Both the position numbers and the translations under genes were made by a program. A stretch of DNA of 64,000 nucleotides. Source: Dichotomocladium elegans (taxonomy: Eukaryota > Mucoromycota > Mucoromycetes > Mucorales > Lichtheimiaceae). Location: the NCBI GenBank assembly GCA_025716815.1, contig JAIXMN010000015.1:620001-684000 (forward strand), written 5' to 3'. Below are positions 24,275-35,512 of the stretch, piece by piece. Every line of letters begins with the position of its first letter. The first letter of the stretch is position 1. The notes beneath the pieces were generated by a model. It saw nothing but the letters and a program-made list of their open reading frames with translations. It made no database searches and had not been told where the DNA came from.

Positions 24275-25009
24275 TGCGACAGCGGCGGCGTCGATGAATG
24301 GGACCCCGGGATGTCAGCATCCGAGGCATAAAACCCAATATCTTCGGAGGATGATGGGATTGGCATGTGAGAAACCAAAGGCTGCTGTGCGTTGGGAGAA
24401 TAAAAAGTATAGCGTTCCTGATATTGCTGGAATGACGAGCGCGAAGCCGCGCTTGAAGGCGTGCTGACCACCATGGTGGACGGCGGAAACTGGCCTTCAA
24501 GACTAGGAGGAAGTGAAGCTACGACTGGCTCGGATGCGATCGAACTTGACCCCACTCCTCCTGAAGAAGACATCCTCTGTCTGGAATCCTTTGACTGACG
24601 TCGCATGAGCTGGCGTTGATTCTGAAACCTTGGTGGTTAGAAGAAACGAGAAGAAAGAGGAAAAACGAAGACGATGTGAGAGACAAGAACATCTTTTTCT
24701 TTTATACAAAGAGACCACACACACACGCACACACACACAAAAAATAGAAGCAAGTAGAGAGCAAGCCTGATGTGGTTTTTTTCTTTGCACACACACATCC
24801 TCTCGGCTTGCTTACCAAAAATGTAAGCTTGCTACAGAAAAACCAACTTCAGCCGCCAGAGTCCGCTGGCGTTCTTTACTCGGGTATGGATCTTCCTCAA
24901 AGGCAGCCTTCAGAAAGCTCCGCTGGGCAGGCGTAGTCCGCGGTCTTCGCTTGGCCTGAGTAGACAGCGAAATCCCATTAGGAGGTACAGATGTACTTTT
25001 CGTTCGCAT
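23896..25009 (-). CDS. Homeodomain transcription factor with poly-Gln tract
   Basis: Two exons, 25009-24816 and 24628-23896, encode about 308 residues. The homeodomain begins near residue 20 with KRRPRTTPAQRSFLKAAFEE and ends in helix 3 with SLHFWFQNQRQLMRR. The invariant Trp48, Phe49, Asn51 and Arg53 are all present, and the intron splits the Trp codon (TG|G). The acceptor must be the AAG|G before GTTTCAG, since only this restores WFQNQR. The remainder is Ser/Pro/Thr-rich and low in order, with an 11-Gln run (about 24270-24240) and no second domain. It should be a nuclear sequence-specific DNA-binding regulator; target genes are unknown. Homeodomains of 60 residues without the three-residue TALE loop extension are the 'typical' class, which seems to apply here. 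Confidence 0.9.
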
Positions 25010-25317
25010 GACGAGCGTGTTCGACCAAAAAAGAAAAATATAAAATGATGGGAAAAGAAGTATTCTTTGATCCATTCTTTTTGAGTATATTTTCGTTTTC
25101 AATGATTTGATGATGATATTATACCAATTGATAAATTGCAGACCATGTCCCATAACCACCTTCAGCTGAAACAAAAAAAAAAAAATGCATCATCCTGTTT
25201 ACACAAAAAAGGCAGTCATGAAATGTTTTCGTCTCGGGGTCAACTATAGAGCTACGAGCGCGTAAAAATCATCTTCTTGCAGCTACAATACTAATGCCCT
25301 TAATGAGTAAGGGGATT

Positions 25318-25473
25318 TTATTCCGACTCGTCCTCGTTCTTGAATTCGTTCGGTTTCTTCGCCGACTTGTGGGTGCACGCCCGCTTTTTTAATATTTTTA
25401 CTGGTTGTACGGAGTTATTTGAACCCTTGCCAACTGACTTTCTTCGATACTGTCGATTATATTCATTTGCCAT
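25318..25473 (-). CDS. Small basic ORF, possibly the last exon of an unrecognised gene
   Basis: A 51-codon minus-strand frame starts with MANEYNRQYRRKSVG at 25473 and ends with KNEDESE at a TAA (25318-25320). The frame stays open upstream (QLYQYVA) to a possible splice acceptor TTATCAG at about 25500. It is Lys/Arg-rich with an acidic tail and has no recognisable domain. It could be a short protein, a 3' exon or chance. The rest of the 25010-25691 interval shows no gene. Confidence 0.25.
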   Translation of the reverse strand: MANEYNRQYRRKSVGKGSNNSVQPVKILKKRACTHKSAKKPNEFKNEDESE

Positions 25474-25691
25474 GGCAACGTATTGGTAAAGCTGATAATG
25501 ATTAATTATCAGTGATGTTTACGAAAATCAAGGGAAGAAAAGCAAATCATAACATGGACAGACGGAAAAACAGGCGTTATTACAGGGAAAAGAGGAATGA
25601 GGGTGTGTGAGAGACAAAAGTAGAAGAATGGAATGGCGGGCGGGAACAGACTGATGGCGAGATCGCGGGGGAGAGGTTATCTTCTATACAA

Positions 25692-27443
25692 TTACTGATC
25701 CTGCTGCTGCTGCTGTTGCTGCTGCTCCCAAACCTTCTGCTCACACTGTTCAATAGTGGCGAGGTTGGATCCCATCTTGTTCATTGTCTCGATATACTCA
25801 TCTTCCTCAACGGAATCATAGACAATTCCACCACCCGCTAATGAAGGAAGATATGCATGAGACTAGTGTTCTTCCCTACGACTCAGACATCTTACCCTGA
25901 AGATACGCCACACCATCCTTGAACACCATTGTTCTGATGGCGATGCAGGTGTCCAAATCTCCCGAATAATCAAAATGGCCAACAGACCTGCATACATCGA
26001 TAACCCCCAGTTAATCATCATTTGTACATATCTTCATCTACAGGTGCATTACAACTTACCCGGCATAAATGCCGCGCTTTTGTTTCTCTAACCCACGGAT
26101 GAGCTCAACTGCACGGATCTTGGGTGCGCCCGAGACAGTGCCTGCAGGAAAAATGGCACGGAATGCGTCAAATGGCGTCTTATCATCCCGTAATGTGCCA
26201 GATACGTTCGAGACAATGTGCATAACGTGCGAGTAGTACTCGATCTGCATGAGCTTGTCGACCGTGACCGATTCAGGTTTACAGACTCGGTTGATGTCAT
26301 TACGGCCCAAGTCGACGAGCATGACGTGCTCGGCTCGCTCCTTGGGATCGGACAGCAAGTCTCGTGCCAGAGCCTCATCCTCCGCCGCATCCTTGCCGCG
26401 CTTCCGGGTACCTGCGATCGGATGCGTGTATGCGACTCGATCCTGAACCTTGGTGAGCATTTCAGGTGATGCTCCGACCACCGTAAAGTCCTTCATGTTG
26501 ACATAGAACATATATGGCGATGGATTAAGCGAGCGAAGATGGCGGTACACATTGAATGGGTGTAGACTCGTTGGACGGCTGAGGCGCTGCGACGGAACCG
26601 CTTGGAAGATGTCACCTTCCTTGATGTGGTGCTTCAGCTGCGTAACAAATCCCTCATAACCCTCTTTGCCAACGTTTGACTCGGCTTTTTGGCCGAGTTG
26701 GACGGGAGGCTGCGGCACGGACGGCACATGCGGATCGTTCAGAAGGGACATTGTGCATTCGATCTCCTCCGCAGCTTTATTGTACTCGCGCTTGATGGCA
26801 TCGACATCCGTGGCGTCACTACGAAAATGTGACACTACCAGTGCGATGTTCCGCACACGGTCAAAAATCACAAGTGTGTCGCAGAGCATAAAGATTGCGT
26901 CAGGAATCCCAATTGAGTCGGGCAGATCTCCCTTTATGCTCGGCTCAAAGTACTGGAAGCAATCGAAACTGATATATCCAACAGCTCCACCTTTATAGTC
27001 GCATGATTAATGACCCCTGCCTCGCGCTTCTTCAGACCAACTTACCAGTGAAAGACGGCAAACCGGGGATCTTCACATATTTAATAGGTGCAAGTTCTTT
27101 CTCGACAGCACTCAGAGGATCGCCTTGGATAGCCTCATTCGGACCCACGCGAAGGAGCTTATAAGGATCTTTGTGCAAAGAAAAGAATGAGAACGGTCCC
27201 GTTCCTTTTTCGTTTCTTCGTTACATTACCAGAACCAATAAACGAGTACCGGCCAATGTTCTCCCCGCCCGCAACAGACTCTAGCAGGAAAGAGTAATCG
27301 CACCGATCGGCCACTTTGAGATACGCAGACACGGGTGTCAAAAAGTCCGCCTCAAACTCGGCATAGATTGGGATGGTGTTTCCCTGTCCCGAATGAATGA
27401 TTTGCTGGACTTCTTCAAGCGTTGGTTTTAATTTCAATGCCAT
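25692..27443 (-). CDS. TRP2: Anthranilate synthase component I
   Basis: Multi-exon minus-strand gene; the start chosen is the ATG at 27443 ([19 protein letters not shown]), though an in-frame ATG at 27470 would add nine residues. The enzyme condenses chorismate and glutamine-derived ammonia to anthranilate, the first step of tryptophan synthesis. N-terminal motifs LLES (27290 region, part of the Trp feedback site) and GRYSFIG are present. The chorismate-binding domain follows with [55 protein letters not shown] and [13 protein letters not shown]. The glutamine amidotransferase partner (TRP3-like) is not in the window. The protein ends in an unusual run of eight Gln from CAG-type repeats (25698-25726). 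A small intron with GT-AG ends separates [11 protein letters not shown] from NPYKLLRVG. Confidence 0.95.
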
Positions 27444-28227
27444 TGAATTATGTTCGAGCGCGTTTTGCAATAGAAGTGCAAGTGGGTAGGTGAGTGAGTG
27501 AGGGAATGAAGGAAAGAGAGAGAGGGGGGCGAAGAGGAAGCTAAATTGTGAGAGCCCGACACCGTTTGATTGTCAGCTTCTTCCTCCGACCTTGAGATTT
27601 TAACGGTGAAGAGGGGATAAGGGCGGAATCAATGGTGATTTGACACGGCAGATGCGGCTTAGCACAGTTGCGCTTTGCATCATAGAGAGTCATATCATCT
27701 ATTAGCATAAAATACGAATCTTACTTCTACAGCAGTTCCAGCTATCATACCAATCACAAGACCACTAACCTGAACTGAATCCAATTGGGCAGTTCCAGTC
27801 AGTTGAAGCCATTCTGATATGGCCAACCGGCCAACACTCTTTTTCCTTTAAACTGATAAGAGCAAACCACAGCGGACTCTCTAAAATGTTTATTTTGGAA
27901 GATGACGCTTCTTAATTTTTTTCTTTATCTGCATACTGCATGGTCATCACACGCACTCAGTCACATCCCTGTTATTCTTGCTGACTTGCCACCTCGTTTG
28001 ATGCCCTGAAGGGAACCGATTGGGAGTGCCACACGTGTTGGCGGGCAATTTTCGATGCGTCTGAAACTCTGGTCAAGACCACCTCACAAAATCGCAAAGA
28101 CAGTTTCTTTGTTCTGTGGTTGCGTCCATCAAGTGAAAAAAGCACATCACATGTGCGCAAACGAAAATAACGACATAACAAATATATAGTTTTTTTTAAT
28201 CGTTTAATAAAAAAAAAAGGGAACTAG
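27444..28227. other. TRP2 upstream region
   Basis: About 780 bases holding the TRP2 promoter (GAGTGAGTGAG/GAGAGAGAG purine tract at about 27490-27525) and the left flank of the Harbinger remnant. No coding feature recognised; I found no TTA/TAA-flanked terminal repeat that fixes the element's edge. Confidence 0.4.
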
Positions 28228-28588
28228 ATGACAATGGCATCCGCTCTTTATGAACAAAAACAGGGCACAAAGGTCGACCTGTCGCATTGTTATGAACTTC
28301 TCAAGTCTCAGCCGAGGAGGGGCAGCGAAGTCAAGGCGCACGCTAAGAAGAACGCTAAGGTGAAGCAAGCAGAAGATGCTGTGCGTGTGTCCCGAAACGG
28401 ACGTCGATCAGACCCGCGCCGGTGATGAGGCTCGGCCTATCGGTAACCAAAAAAAGGCCAAATCTTGTGACAGAGAAGCGACAGATGCTATCCGCACCGA
28501 CTTTCGCGAGATTGCACGTCGCGAGGATGAGCGGGCGCACAGACGCTTTCCTACCTTGGAGGAGATGAGAGATCGTGAGATCAGATGA
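28228..28588 (+). pseudogene. Harbinger accessory protein (NAM/Myb-SANT-like), frameshifted
   Basis: The first frame (28228-28375) contains KVDLSHCYELLKSQPR, matching the 'hydrophobic-x-HCW-x-LLK-x-xP' pattern of NAM-associated/Myb-like proteins that accompany Harbinger transposases. After a +1 shift near 28375 the second frame gives RAGDEARPIGNQKKAK, comparable to the 'RPIG.KKAK' region that usually follows, then a charged helix ending MRDREIR at 28588. In the family this protein binds DNA and brings the transposase to the nucleus and the ends. The upstream part is not visible. Confidence 0.55.
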
Positions 28589-28770
28589 ATCTGACGGGCA
28601 TGGACGAGTTTTCAAAGGAGTTCTTCACAATTTTTAGGTTTTCTTCATGTTCCAAATATGTTGGACTAGGTCTCTGAGAAGCTCATAATGAGCATTTATA
28701 TCTTTGATTAATCTGTGTCTTGAGAGGAAACCCATGAAAACCGTCGTAAGTTCACGAGAAAGAGTCTGGT

Positions 28771-29581
28771 CTACTCGGTCGGTAGCGGGACGGGAATCAG
28801 GAGTGGATCGATATTGTAACTATTGCCAATATTGGCTTGATGGGCCTCAGGCAAATGCCATTTGTCTTTGACAATCATATTGTGCATGATGATGCATGGC
28901 TTTATCGTCGCAACAATGTCTTTTCTATGCAGCACCGGGTTGATACTGGAGTAGAGCCCAACGAGGTTGGAAGACATAGAAGGTGTGTTCGACGTCCTTT
29001 CTTCATGCCTCTTGCATTTTTTGAAGAGCTGTTAAAATAGACGAGTATTTACAGCGATGAGAGCTTATAATTTACCCTACTAGCTCCTCTTCCCATTCAT
29101 ATAGTACTCCACAAGGAGGGAAGGTCCAGCGGCAAGTTCTGCAAACAAAGTGGATTGATGCAGGGCATTAACATCGTTCAACGACCCCGGAAGACCGAAG
29201 AAGGCATGCCAAATCCAAGTGTCTTTGGATGTTACTACCCTGAGAATTAGGGTTGGCAGCTTGGAGCCGGCCCTTGAACTGGCCACACCATGCCTTTGGA
29301 CACTTTTTCTGCTGCCAATGCATGGAATCGAGTGATTCAGCATGCCTGGAAACCCGTGATCCACGTTCCCGTTCAAAAGTCAGGGGAGATCCCAAAATTC
29401 TTCTCCCGAGGCGCCGATCATAGTCATCATAAGGAGGATCGCCACAAACCTTCCGCTCGCTCGAAAATCCAGGGTTGTGGGCCGCAGCGCGTCTCTGAAG
29501 CAAGTACTCACCCACGCTGATAACACCGTTGAAAATGCGTCGGAAGAGCTCAGGGTTCATTCGAAATCGACGGCGAAACAT
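28771..29581 (-). pseudogene. PIF/Harbinger DDE transposase, degraded
   Basis: Minus-strand fragments in order: MFRRRFRMNPELFRRIFNGV (29581-29520), then MHWQQKKCPKAWCGQFKG, then in another frame SKDTWIWHAFFGLPGSLNDV and LFAELAAGPSLLVEYYMNG (about 29250-29090), then QEA*RKDVEHTF with LQ (about 29000-28940), and finally IKPCIIMHNMIVKD (about 28890). These are the successive blocks of DDE_Tnp_4 transposases, the QEA.RKDVE block carrying the last acidic residue. At least two frameshifts, an in-frame stop and a missing segment between YYMNG and QEA show that it is inactive. Confidence 0.72.
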
Positions 29582-31363
29582 GTCAGCTGGATAAACAGTT
29601 TATGGCTGTGTTCCTGCAATTAAAAGAAGTCAGGCGAGGTCAAACCAAGCCAATGTGGAAGATCATTCATAAGCTGGTAAACTCGTTTTCTCGTATGATA
29701 ATGACGCTGAGAATGTTATTTCGGAATATAGGAAAATGCACGCAAGCCATACCTCTACGTTAATTAAGGCGTCTCCTACAATTTGCCTAGCCTCATCAAA
29801 AGGGAATTTGGGAAAAGGCACACCACTCCCAGCATCCCAGTATTCTTTCGGCGTCATTTCGTCAACACTCCTGACAAGAAAGCGCCCTCTTACACCAGAA
29901 GCTCTTGAGTCTCCGCTGTATTTTAACCCATGTCGACAGCTCATTCTCGAGAAGATTAAGAGGGTACAAAGTTCGAGGATTTAGTAAGAGACACCACGCG
30001 ACCTGGCGTGCAGCTTCCGCTCGCCTGACTTTGCGTAAACTTGCTCACTTTGGATATCTGGTTTTAGTTTGTACTGGGTGCAAAGTACATCTGAGAAGGC
30101 GGCCGATATAGCAAGAACTCGTGAACAATAGTGATATCTTCGATGGCTATCCGATGTACTATTAGTTATGTACGCAAACCAAATACCGAAGAACCTGGTA
30201 CAACCACAAAGAAGTTAGTCAATTTCCAAATGTACAAGATGAAGACGAGGTTTTTATGTGAAGATGTATTTATGCCTCTACAATACTTTTTCAAACGACC
30301 CAATTACTGAACGGGATGCAGCAATACCAATAGCGATTTTCATAGACTGTTCCGGCAATACTCAAGACTTAATCATGAATATCACGAAATCCACTCGACA
30401 AATTCGCCCTGTGGTAATTGACTATGCTTGATTGTCGACCAGACCATTCATATCTTTGGGTAAGTCCATGCGAGAAGCGGTAGTCAATGTTGGACATAAG
30501 GCTGAATATGCTCTCGTTATGACTTACTCAAAAATGTCAAGATCCTCAACAAATTCGAATGTATAAGCGATTGTGATAGCTGTAACAGCATAAGAGCAAT
30601 GAAAATACTATAATCATATCATTAAGCAGCAACGGATAAATAAAAAAGACGTTGTCGCATGCTTCTTTTCAAACCCTTATTTCACTTCACTTTACTCTTG
30701 ACAGCCGAAAGGAGAGGACCAAAGAAAATAGCCTTCCAGATCTTGTGCAGATCAGTCAAACAGAAAAGTCAGGAAACACTTCCACTAGCAACCGCAGCCA
30801 TTGCCTGATGCGTTATATATCTGCCAAAAATTCCGATCCCTTCCGACGATATTGAGTTAGTGAGCGTGTCTATTGAATAGTTTCTATTTATCTTTTCTCT
30901 TGAGTCTGTTTGTATTGGTACGGTGTGCCAAAGCCTATGTGTTCGTTTTCTTTCCTGATATGTAGTTACTGAGTCGTAGAAAAAGCAATAGAGCAATCCA
31001 TTCTTCATGTTCGGGCGGAACAGGCGTGATTTCAACTGCCGATCATTTGAACAATGCCGAACAAGGATGTTTCTGAAAAATTCTGGAGCTATAGATGACA
31101 AGAATGCATTAAACCATCAAGGCCCCGGGTGATGCGTGGAATAACATAGGACAGCAGAAAATACATCACTCTTTTCATTACAGCGAGTCAACCCTATAAT
31201 AGTACGTATGACTATTCGTACGGCAATAGAGATTCAAGGGAAATATCCCCTTCACCTTAAGCTCATGTGATTGCATCCGCCCTAATTTATTTGTTTGAGC
31301 CCGCACAGCTTCCCTTTTCTCTCTCTCTTTCCTTCTCTTCAAATCTTCCCTTTCATTGACACT
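29582..31363. other. Intergenic region without recognised genes
   Basis: Minus-strand frames at 29663-29944 and 30769-31101 are open for about 95-110 codons but show no family features. The first (MTPKEYWDAGSGVPFP...) could be a relic of a gene fragment next to the transposon. CT-rich leader sequence occurs at about 31316-31352, just before the next start codon. Confidence 0.4.
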
Positions 31364-31669
31364 ATGTTTGAATTCCTCTCGCTCACTCCCCACGACAACC
31401 ATCATGATGATGAGTCTGGATTGACTTACTATTATCCCGGTTCCACCCACGACGACCTGTTGCTGCTTTACGCTGATGGACCGTCCACTGCCGAGATCTT
31501 GCACCTCCAGAACCCTGGCGAGTTCGTCCGGTTGACCCCTGAAGAATACTATCCACATCTTGAACATCTCCCGAGCACTTCGGAGGATGGTTCGACCCAC
31601 GAGCCTCTCAAGCGCTTCTTCTATTCAGAGGGAAAGCCATATGTGCAAGAGCCTGATGAAATCAACTGA
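31364..31669 (+). CDS. Hypothetical small acidic protein
   Basis: A single-exon frame of 101 codons from ATG 31364 (MFEFLSLTPHDNHHDDESG) to TGA 31669. It is rich in Asp, Glu, His, Tyr and Pro, lacks a signal peptide, membrane segment and cysteines, and ends YVQEPDEIN. A CTCTCTCTTTCCTTCTCTTC leader lies immediately upstream, as found before other genes in this window, which supports expression. The periodic Tyr/Pro/Glu composition looks like selected protein rather than chance, but no family is recognised and no function is proposed. A longer frame from 31295 would add 23 residues of Ser/Phe/Pro-rich sequence that comes from the leader and is unlikely. Confidence 0.5.
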   Translation: MFEFLSLTPHDNHHDDESGLTYYYPGSTHDDLLLLYADGPSTAEILHLQNPGEFVRLTPEEYYPHLEHLPSTSEDGSTHEPLKRFFYSEGKPYVQEPDEIN

Positions 31670-33025
31670 GTGTAATCTACCGATTTGGTCATACTCGTCA
31701 ATTCCCCGGCCCTCATTTTTTTTCATCTTTGTAAAGTTTGTTTTCCTCACTCCCTCAAACCATGTCTTTTTGTTGTTTTCTTTTGCCATATCATAAAAAT
31801 AAACATACATATATATCTTTTAACAACCCGTTCCCTTCTCCCTGACCCGGTCTGATAGAGCTGTCTTCCGCCCTCTTTTGCTGCATGGTGATAATTTGCT
31901 AAATCGGCCGTGCCGAAATTTTATCCCACGGGCGGGGGCCGCTTCTTTACTCAAATATGGAACGGGTGCATAGCATCTTTCTCATTTTGGGCGGCTGTTC
32001 CGTTGTCCCCCCCCTTCCACGGGAATACGCAGATCGAGGCAATGGCTTCCAGATCATTATCCCCGCAGTTTGTTTCGCTGGGCTGGGTACTCTACCCTTT
32101 TGAATCGTTCAAAGCACACCGCATTCTATCTATTGAGGCATAGGCATAGTACCGCTGTCCTTTTTGTTTGTACATTGCTATGTCACATCACATGGCGCCT
32201 ATGTCGTAGTACTCGGTACCAGTTAAACACATGGGCAGAAACGTCAAACAATCTTTATTTTACTAGATGCACCAACCTAGGAAACAACCGGGGGGGGAGG
32301 GGCACCGTTTGTTGTGCTACCGACGACTTGGGAGATAATGGACAACACAGTATCTTTTATCCGTTTTGCGATGCGCTGGAAAGGGACCAGTTTGCTTTCC
32401 TTCAAAGTTTCATTTCACTGTGCTGTAATTTTGGAAGCAGCAGCCTCCCCTGGGAAAGTATATACACAGCGCATGCGAATTCCTCCTAATGATCACTCAT
32501 TGGCATTTCCTCACACAAAAGAGTTCTCTTTCTCTTTCTCTCTCTATGCTTTTCGAAACTCCCCCCCCCTCCCCGCGCCCATCGGATGGGTCGAAGAGAT
32601 CTACACACAACGCCGCACGCACTAATTATCGGTGTGGAACATCAGCCTCGCGGCGAAATGCCAAGAGCGAAAAAAAGAAAAATATCTAATCGTCACCGTG
32701 CGCGCGCCCCTCTCTCCCCACCCGGGAGTACCACGTGGTACAGTGCAGCCATCGTCATATTTGGAAGACTGGCTTTCAAAGCAATCCGCAGACAAACGTT
32801 GTATTCTGCTCTACCAATATAATGGATACCACAAGAAAGTATGAAATCCCATCTTTCTATTCTGTAGCGGGACGATGGTCATGTGTCTTTGTCAGCGGAT
32901 GACTCTGTTTGTACAGTAGTACGTATGAGATCTGTATACATAGAGCTACGCGCTCTATTGATTTGATGCATGCAACATAGAGGATGGAATCTACATGTAC
33001 TTTATTCATTTATCTAACAGATAAA
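31670..33025. other. Intergenic region without recognised genes
   Basis: About 1.35 kb between convergent genes. Several overlapping short frames at 32000-32850 lack protein character. A C-run (about 32009-32018), a G-run (about 32290-32300) and pyrimidine tracts (about 32525-32575) occur. No RNA gene was identified. Confidence 0.45.
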
Positions 33026-34470
33026 TTATTTTTTCTTGCGACTCGCCTTGGATCCCTTCTTCTTCTTCGGTGATCCTCCAGGTGGAACTGCGACAAAATC
33101 CTCCATTTCTTCCTCGTCATCAGCGCCCGATTGCTGCTGCTGCTGCTGTTGCTGCTGCTCTTCATCATCATTGACGGGGATTTCAGGTTCAACATCAACT
33201 TCCTGTTCCTTGCTTTTCTTCTTATTCTTCTTGTCATCGTTTTCCTCCTCTTCGGTCGTATATGCAAACAAATCCTTCAACTCTCCTCGTGAGGCAGCAG
33301 TGATCAATGAAGATAGAATGCATGCTGGAGACAGATATAAAAGAGCAGGTTGTGCAGCATGGAAGATATGCATGACGGCCATGGTGGTGGCTAGTCCGAT
33401 GAAATAAGCAATGAGGCAGGCCGTGAAGTAAGGTTTAGGAAAGTCAGTAGATCGGAACTGCCCGACGGGATTACGGTTCCAGGACATGTGGCGGTCAAAA
33501 CGAAGACAGAGGGCAACGAAAATGCCTGAATGAAGAAAAAGAGACAATATATCAGTTTAGCTGTTTTCATGATGTACACATCAATGTCCACCTACCAGGA
33601 ATGACGATATCTCCCAATCCAAGCATCGTGAACGGGTGTTCTTGTTTAGTAGAGTCCAAGACAAAGCTGATGATATCACGTGGCCAGATCACCTTGATGG
33701 GCGCGTCAAAGTTCTTGGCCACACTCACCATGACTTCTGTACCAAATACCCAGAAAATATCGTAGAAAAATAGGCCAGACAGCATGATCATGCCCGTCTT
33801 GAACGAGTCCAGCGAGAGAAGCTGGATGGCATTGATAGAGAACGAGAGGCCGAACACATTGGCGGCAATCCAGTTCTTCGTTATGCTGTAATACGCTGTG
33901 AAGATGACTGATGCACCTAAGAGCATAAAATGGACTACTGTGAAGTTGACGTGCGACAAGCCTACCAGCACAGAGAGGTCAGTTCATCAAGAAGCCATAG
34001 CACGCCATTGTCCATCTCTTCTTCTTACGTTTGCTGCCCTTGCTTAATGTGACCTTGTACTTTTCAACATGGCGTTTCAGAAAGCTGACTGGAATCACCT
34101 TCTTAGTCACCATCAAAGCTGTCTTGGAAATAGCTGCGCAACCCATGATCGAAAAGTAACCGGTGATCAAGATGTTGATGTATTTCTTGTCCAGATACCG
34201 GAACATGAGATAGAGCGAGAACAAGACGATCGAGCCCATGACAGGAAACCACCAGGCATCGCTTGACGATAGACTCTCCGCGATAGACTCATCCTCGTCA
34301 TCCGAATCGTCCAAGGGCGAATCGCTCTTTTTCTTCTTTGGCGCATTGGCAGGTCGTTTCATGCCACTTAAAGAGGAGATCGATCCGCTGTAAATTGGGA
34401 CGATGGCCATCGTCATAAGCGCACCATAGGCAATGTAAAGCCCCACATCGTCCGTCGCACTCTTACTCAT
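33026..34470 (-). CDS. Signal peptide peptidase (intramembrane aspartyl protease)
   Basis: Minus-strand gene with four or more exons from ATG 34470 (MSKSATDDVGLYIAYGALMT) to 33026. The presenilin-family catalytic signatures are all visible: YD in FFYDIFWVFG (about 33760), GxGD in LGLGDIVIPG (about 33610) and the PAL motif in AAQPALLYLSP (about 33345). Multiple hydrophobic segments agree with nine membrane spans. Family knowledge: the enzyme sits in the ER membrane and cleaves leftover signal peptides and other type II membrane segments. The C-terminus is cytosolic, with Asp/Glu-rich segments, a nine-Gln tract and a terminal SRKKK, a dilysine-type ER-retrieval signal, as in HM13. A acidic insert (DDSDDEDES) follows the first membrane segment. 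Intron borders were not all resolved. Confidence 0.93.
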
Positions 34471-34963
34471 CAGGGAAAAAAAGGAAGGGGGTAGAGGCTG
34501 TAGGGTGGAACAGAAGTAAAAAATAGGGGCATTGCCCTCTGCGCAGACCAGAAAGACAACCGATCATCAGGGCCAGTATTGTGATTGGCCCACGTTCTCA
34601 ACGCTCTGTTGCCGAGGGGCGGACTTCATGGATAGGGCTGCTTTCTTTCCTGAAAGGCTCTTTCCTTGCTGATCGTTTCTGGTCTTTTAACGAGCGAGAG
34701 AGGGAAGATGCTTCACAATGCCATGGCCCATACGTTGAGGTACAGGATATAGCATACCATCATGTGTCGCAGAAAATGTATACATGGGAAACACCAGTTT
34801 TAAGCAGATGATTAAAAGGGATAAATGGGATTGCGTGTATATCGTATAAAACCATATCTGACCATTGATCAACACGCGACCATAAGCTCACACCTCTCTA
34901 GAGTATGAATAATAGCATTCCATGATTATCTCACAAAGTGGTGCAAGTTTCCGTATGATCAGG
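34471..34963. other. Intergenic region, SPP promoter and YCII 3' end
   Basis: About 490 bases with no recognised gene. Contains the SPP upstream region and the 3' flank of the YCII-domain gene, which is transcribed in the same direction. Confidence 0.45.
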
Positions 34964-35512
34964 TCAGATAATGACTGGTCCGGTAAGTTCGCTCTTGAGG
35001 CCAACAGCGCTGTATGGGAGAAGAGCGTTACACGAGTTATGCATTGTCAGAAACAACGCTGCAAAACGTACTTGCGATACGGGTAAATGTCCCATCTTTC
35101 CCACACCTTGCCAATGACGTAAGGGTCCTGATTGATTTTTTTGCGAAGCTCCTCCTCTGACTCTGCCAAGCAGATCATGGCGCTCCCGACCATCTTACGT
35201 GTCTATGTATACAGTAGATGCATAAGCGGCCATGGATGCAAACGGAGACGCGGAGGTGCTTGGGCAAAATCTGTACTGTGTTGTACCTTGTGGGAGTCAA
35301 ATATCGCACCGCCGCAGACGATATAATTCGGATAAGATGACTCTGCCATAGCCAAGTGCTTGGGACGTGCCTCCATACGTCGAGCGTAACATCCTTCATC
35401 TGTAAAATCCTGAATTACCACGAGGAATTGGTGCTTATTATCTATGTAATGATTTAAATGTAAGAGTTATATTCGATACTTTGATATGACTGAACTCACT
35501 GGTGTCAGCCAT
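34964..35512 (-). CDS. YCII-domain protein
   Basis: Four exons, 35512-35500, 35441-35287, 35193-35072 and 35009-34964, join in frame to 111 residues. The first exon is only 13 nt (MADT plus one base). The core reads FLVVIQDF, RRMEARPKHLA, GGAIFDS, MVGSAMICLAESEEELR and DPYVIGKVWERWDI, the standard order of the YCII-related alpha+beta fold. The conserved His in RPKHL is the residue often proposed as active-site-like in this family. Cellular role is not known for most members; bacterial YciI acts as a small hydrolase or dehalogenase-like protein. Exon joins fit GT-AG rules. Residue pattern makes the assignment strong, function remains open. Confidence 0.85.

Larger units (their letters stand above)
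28228..29581. mobile_element. Decayed PIF/Harbinger DNA transposon (two genes)
   Basis: The interval has the paired-gene layout of PIF/Harbinger elements: a Myb/NAM-like accessory protein gene (28228-28588, plus) and a DDE transposase gene (28771-29581, minus) facing it tail to tail. Both are broken by frameshifts and, in the transposase, an internal deletion, so the element is dead. The ends could not be located, and the true element is probably somewhat longer on both sides. Confidence 0.7.

Noticed and set aside
33036..33407. Plus-strand Ser/Cys-rich frame in SPP
   Set aside because: Shadow of the acidic and Gln-rich C-terminal region of signal peptide peptidase.
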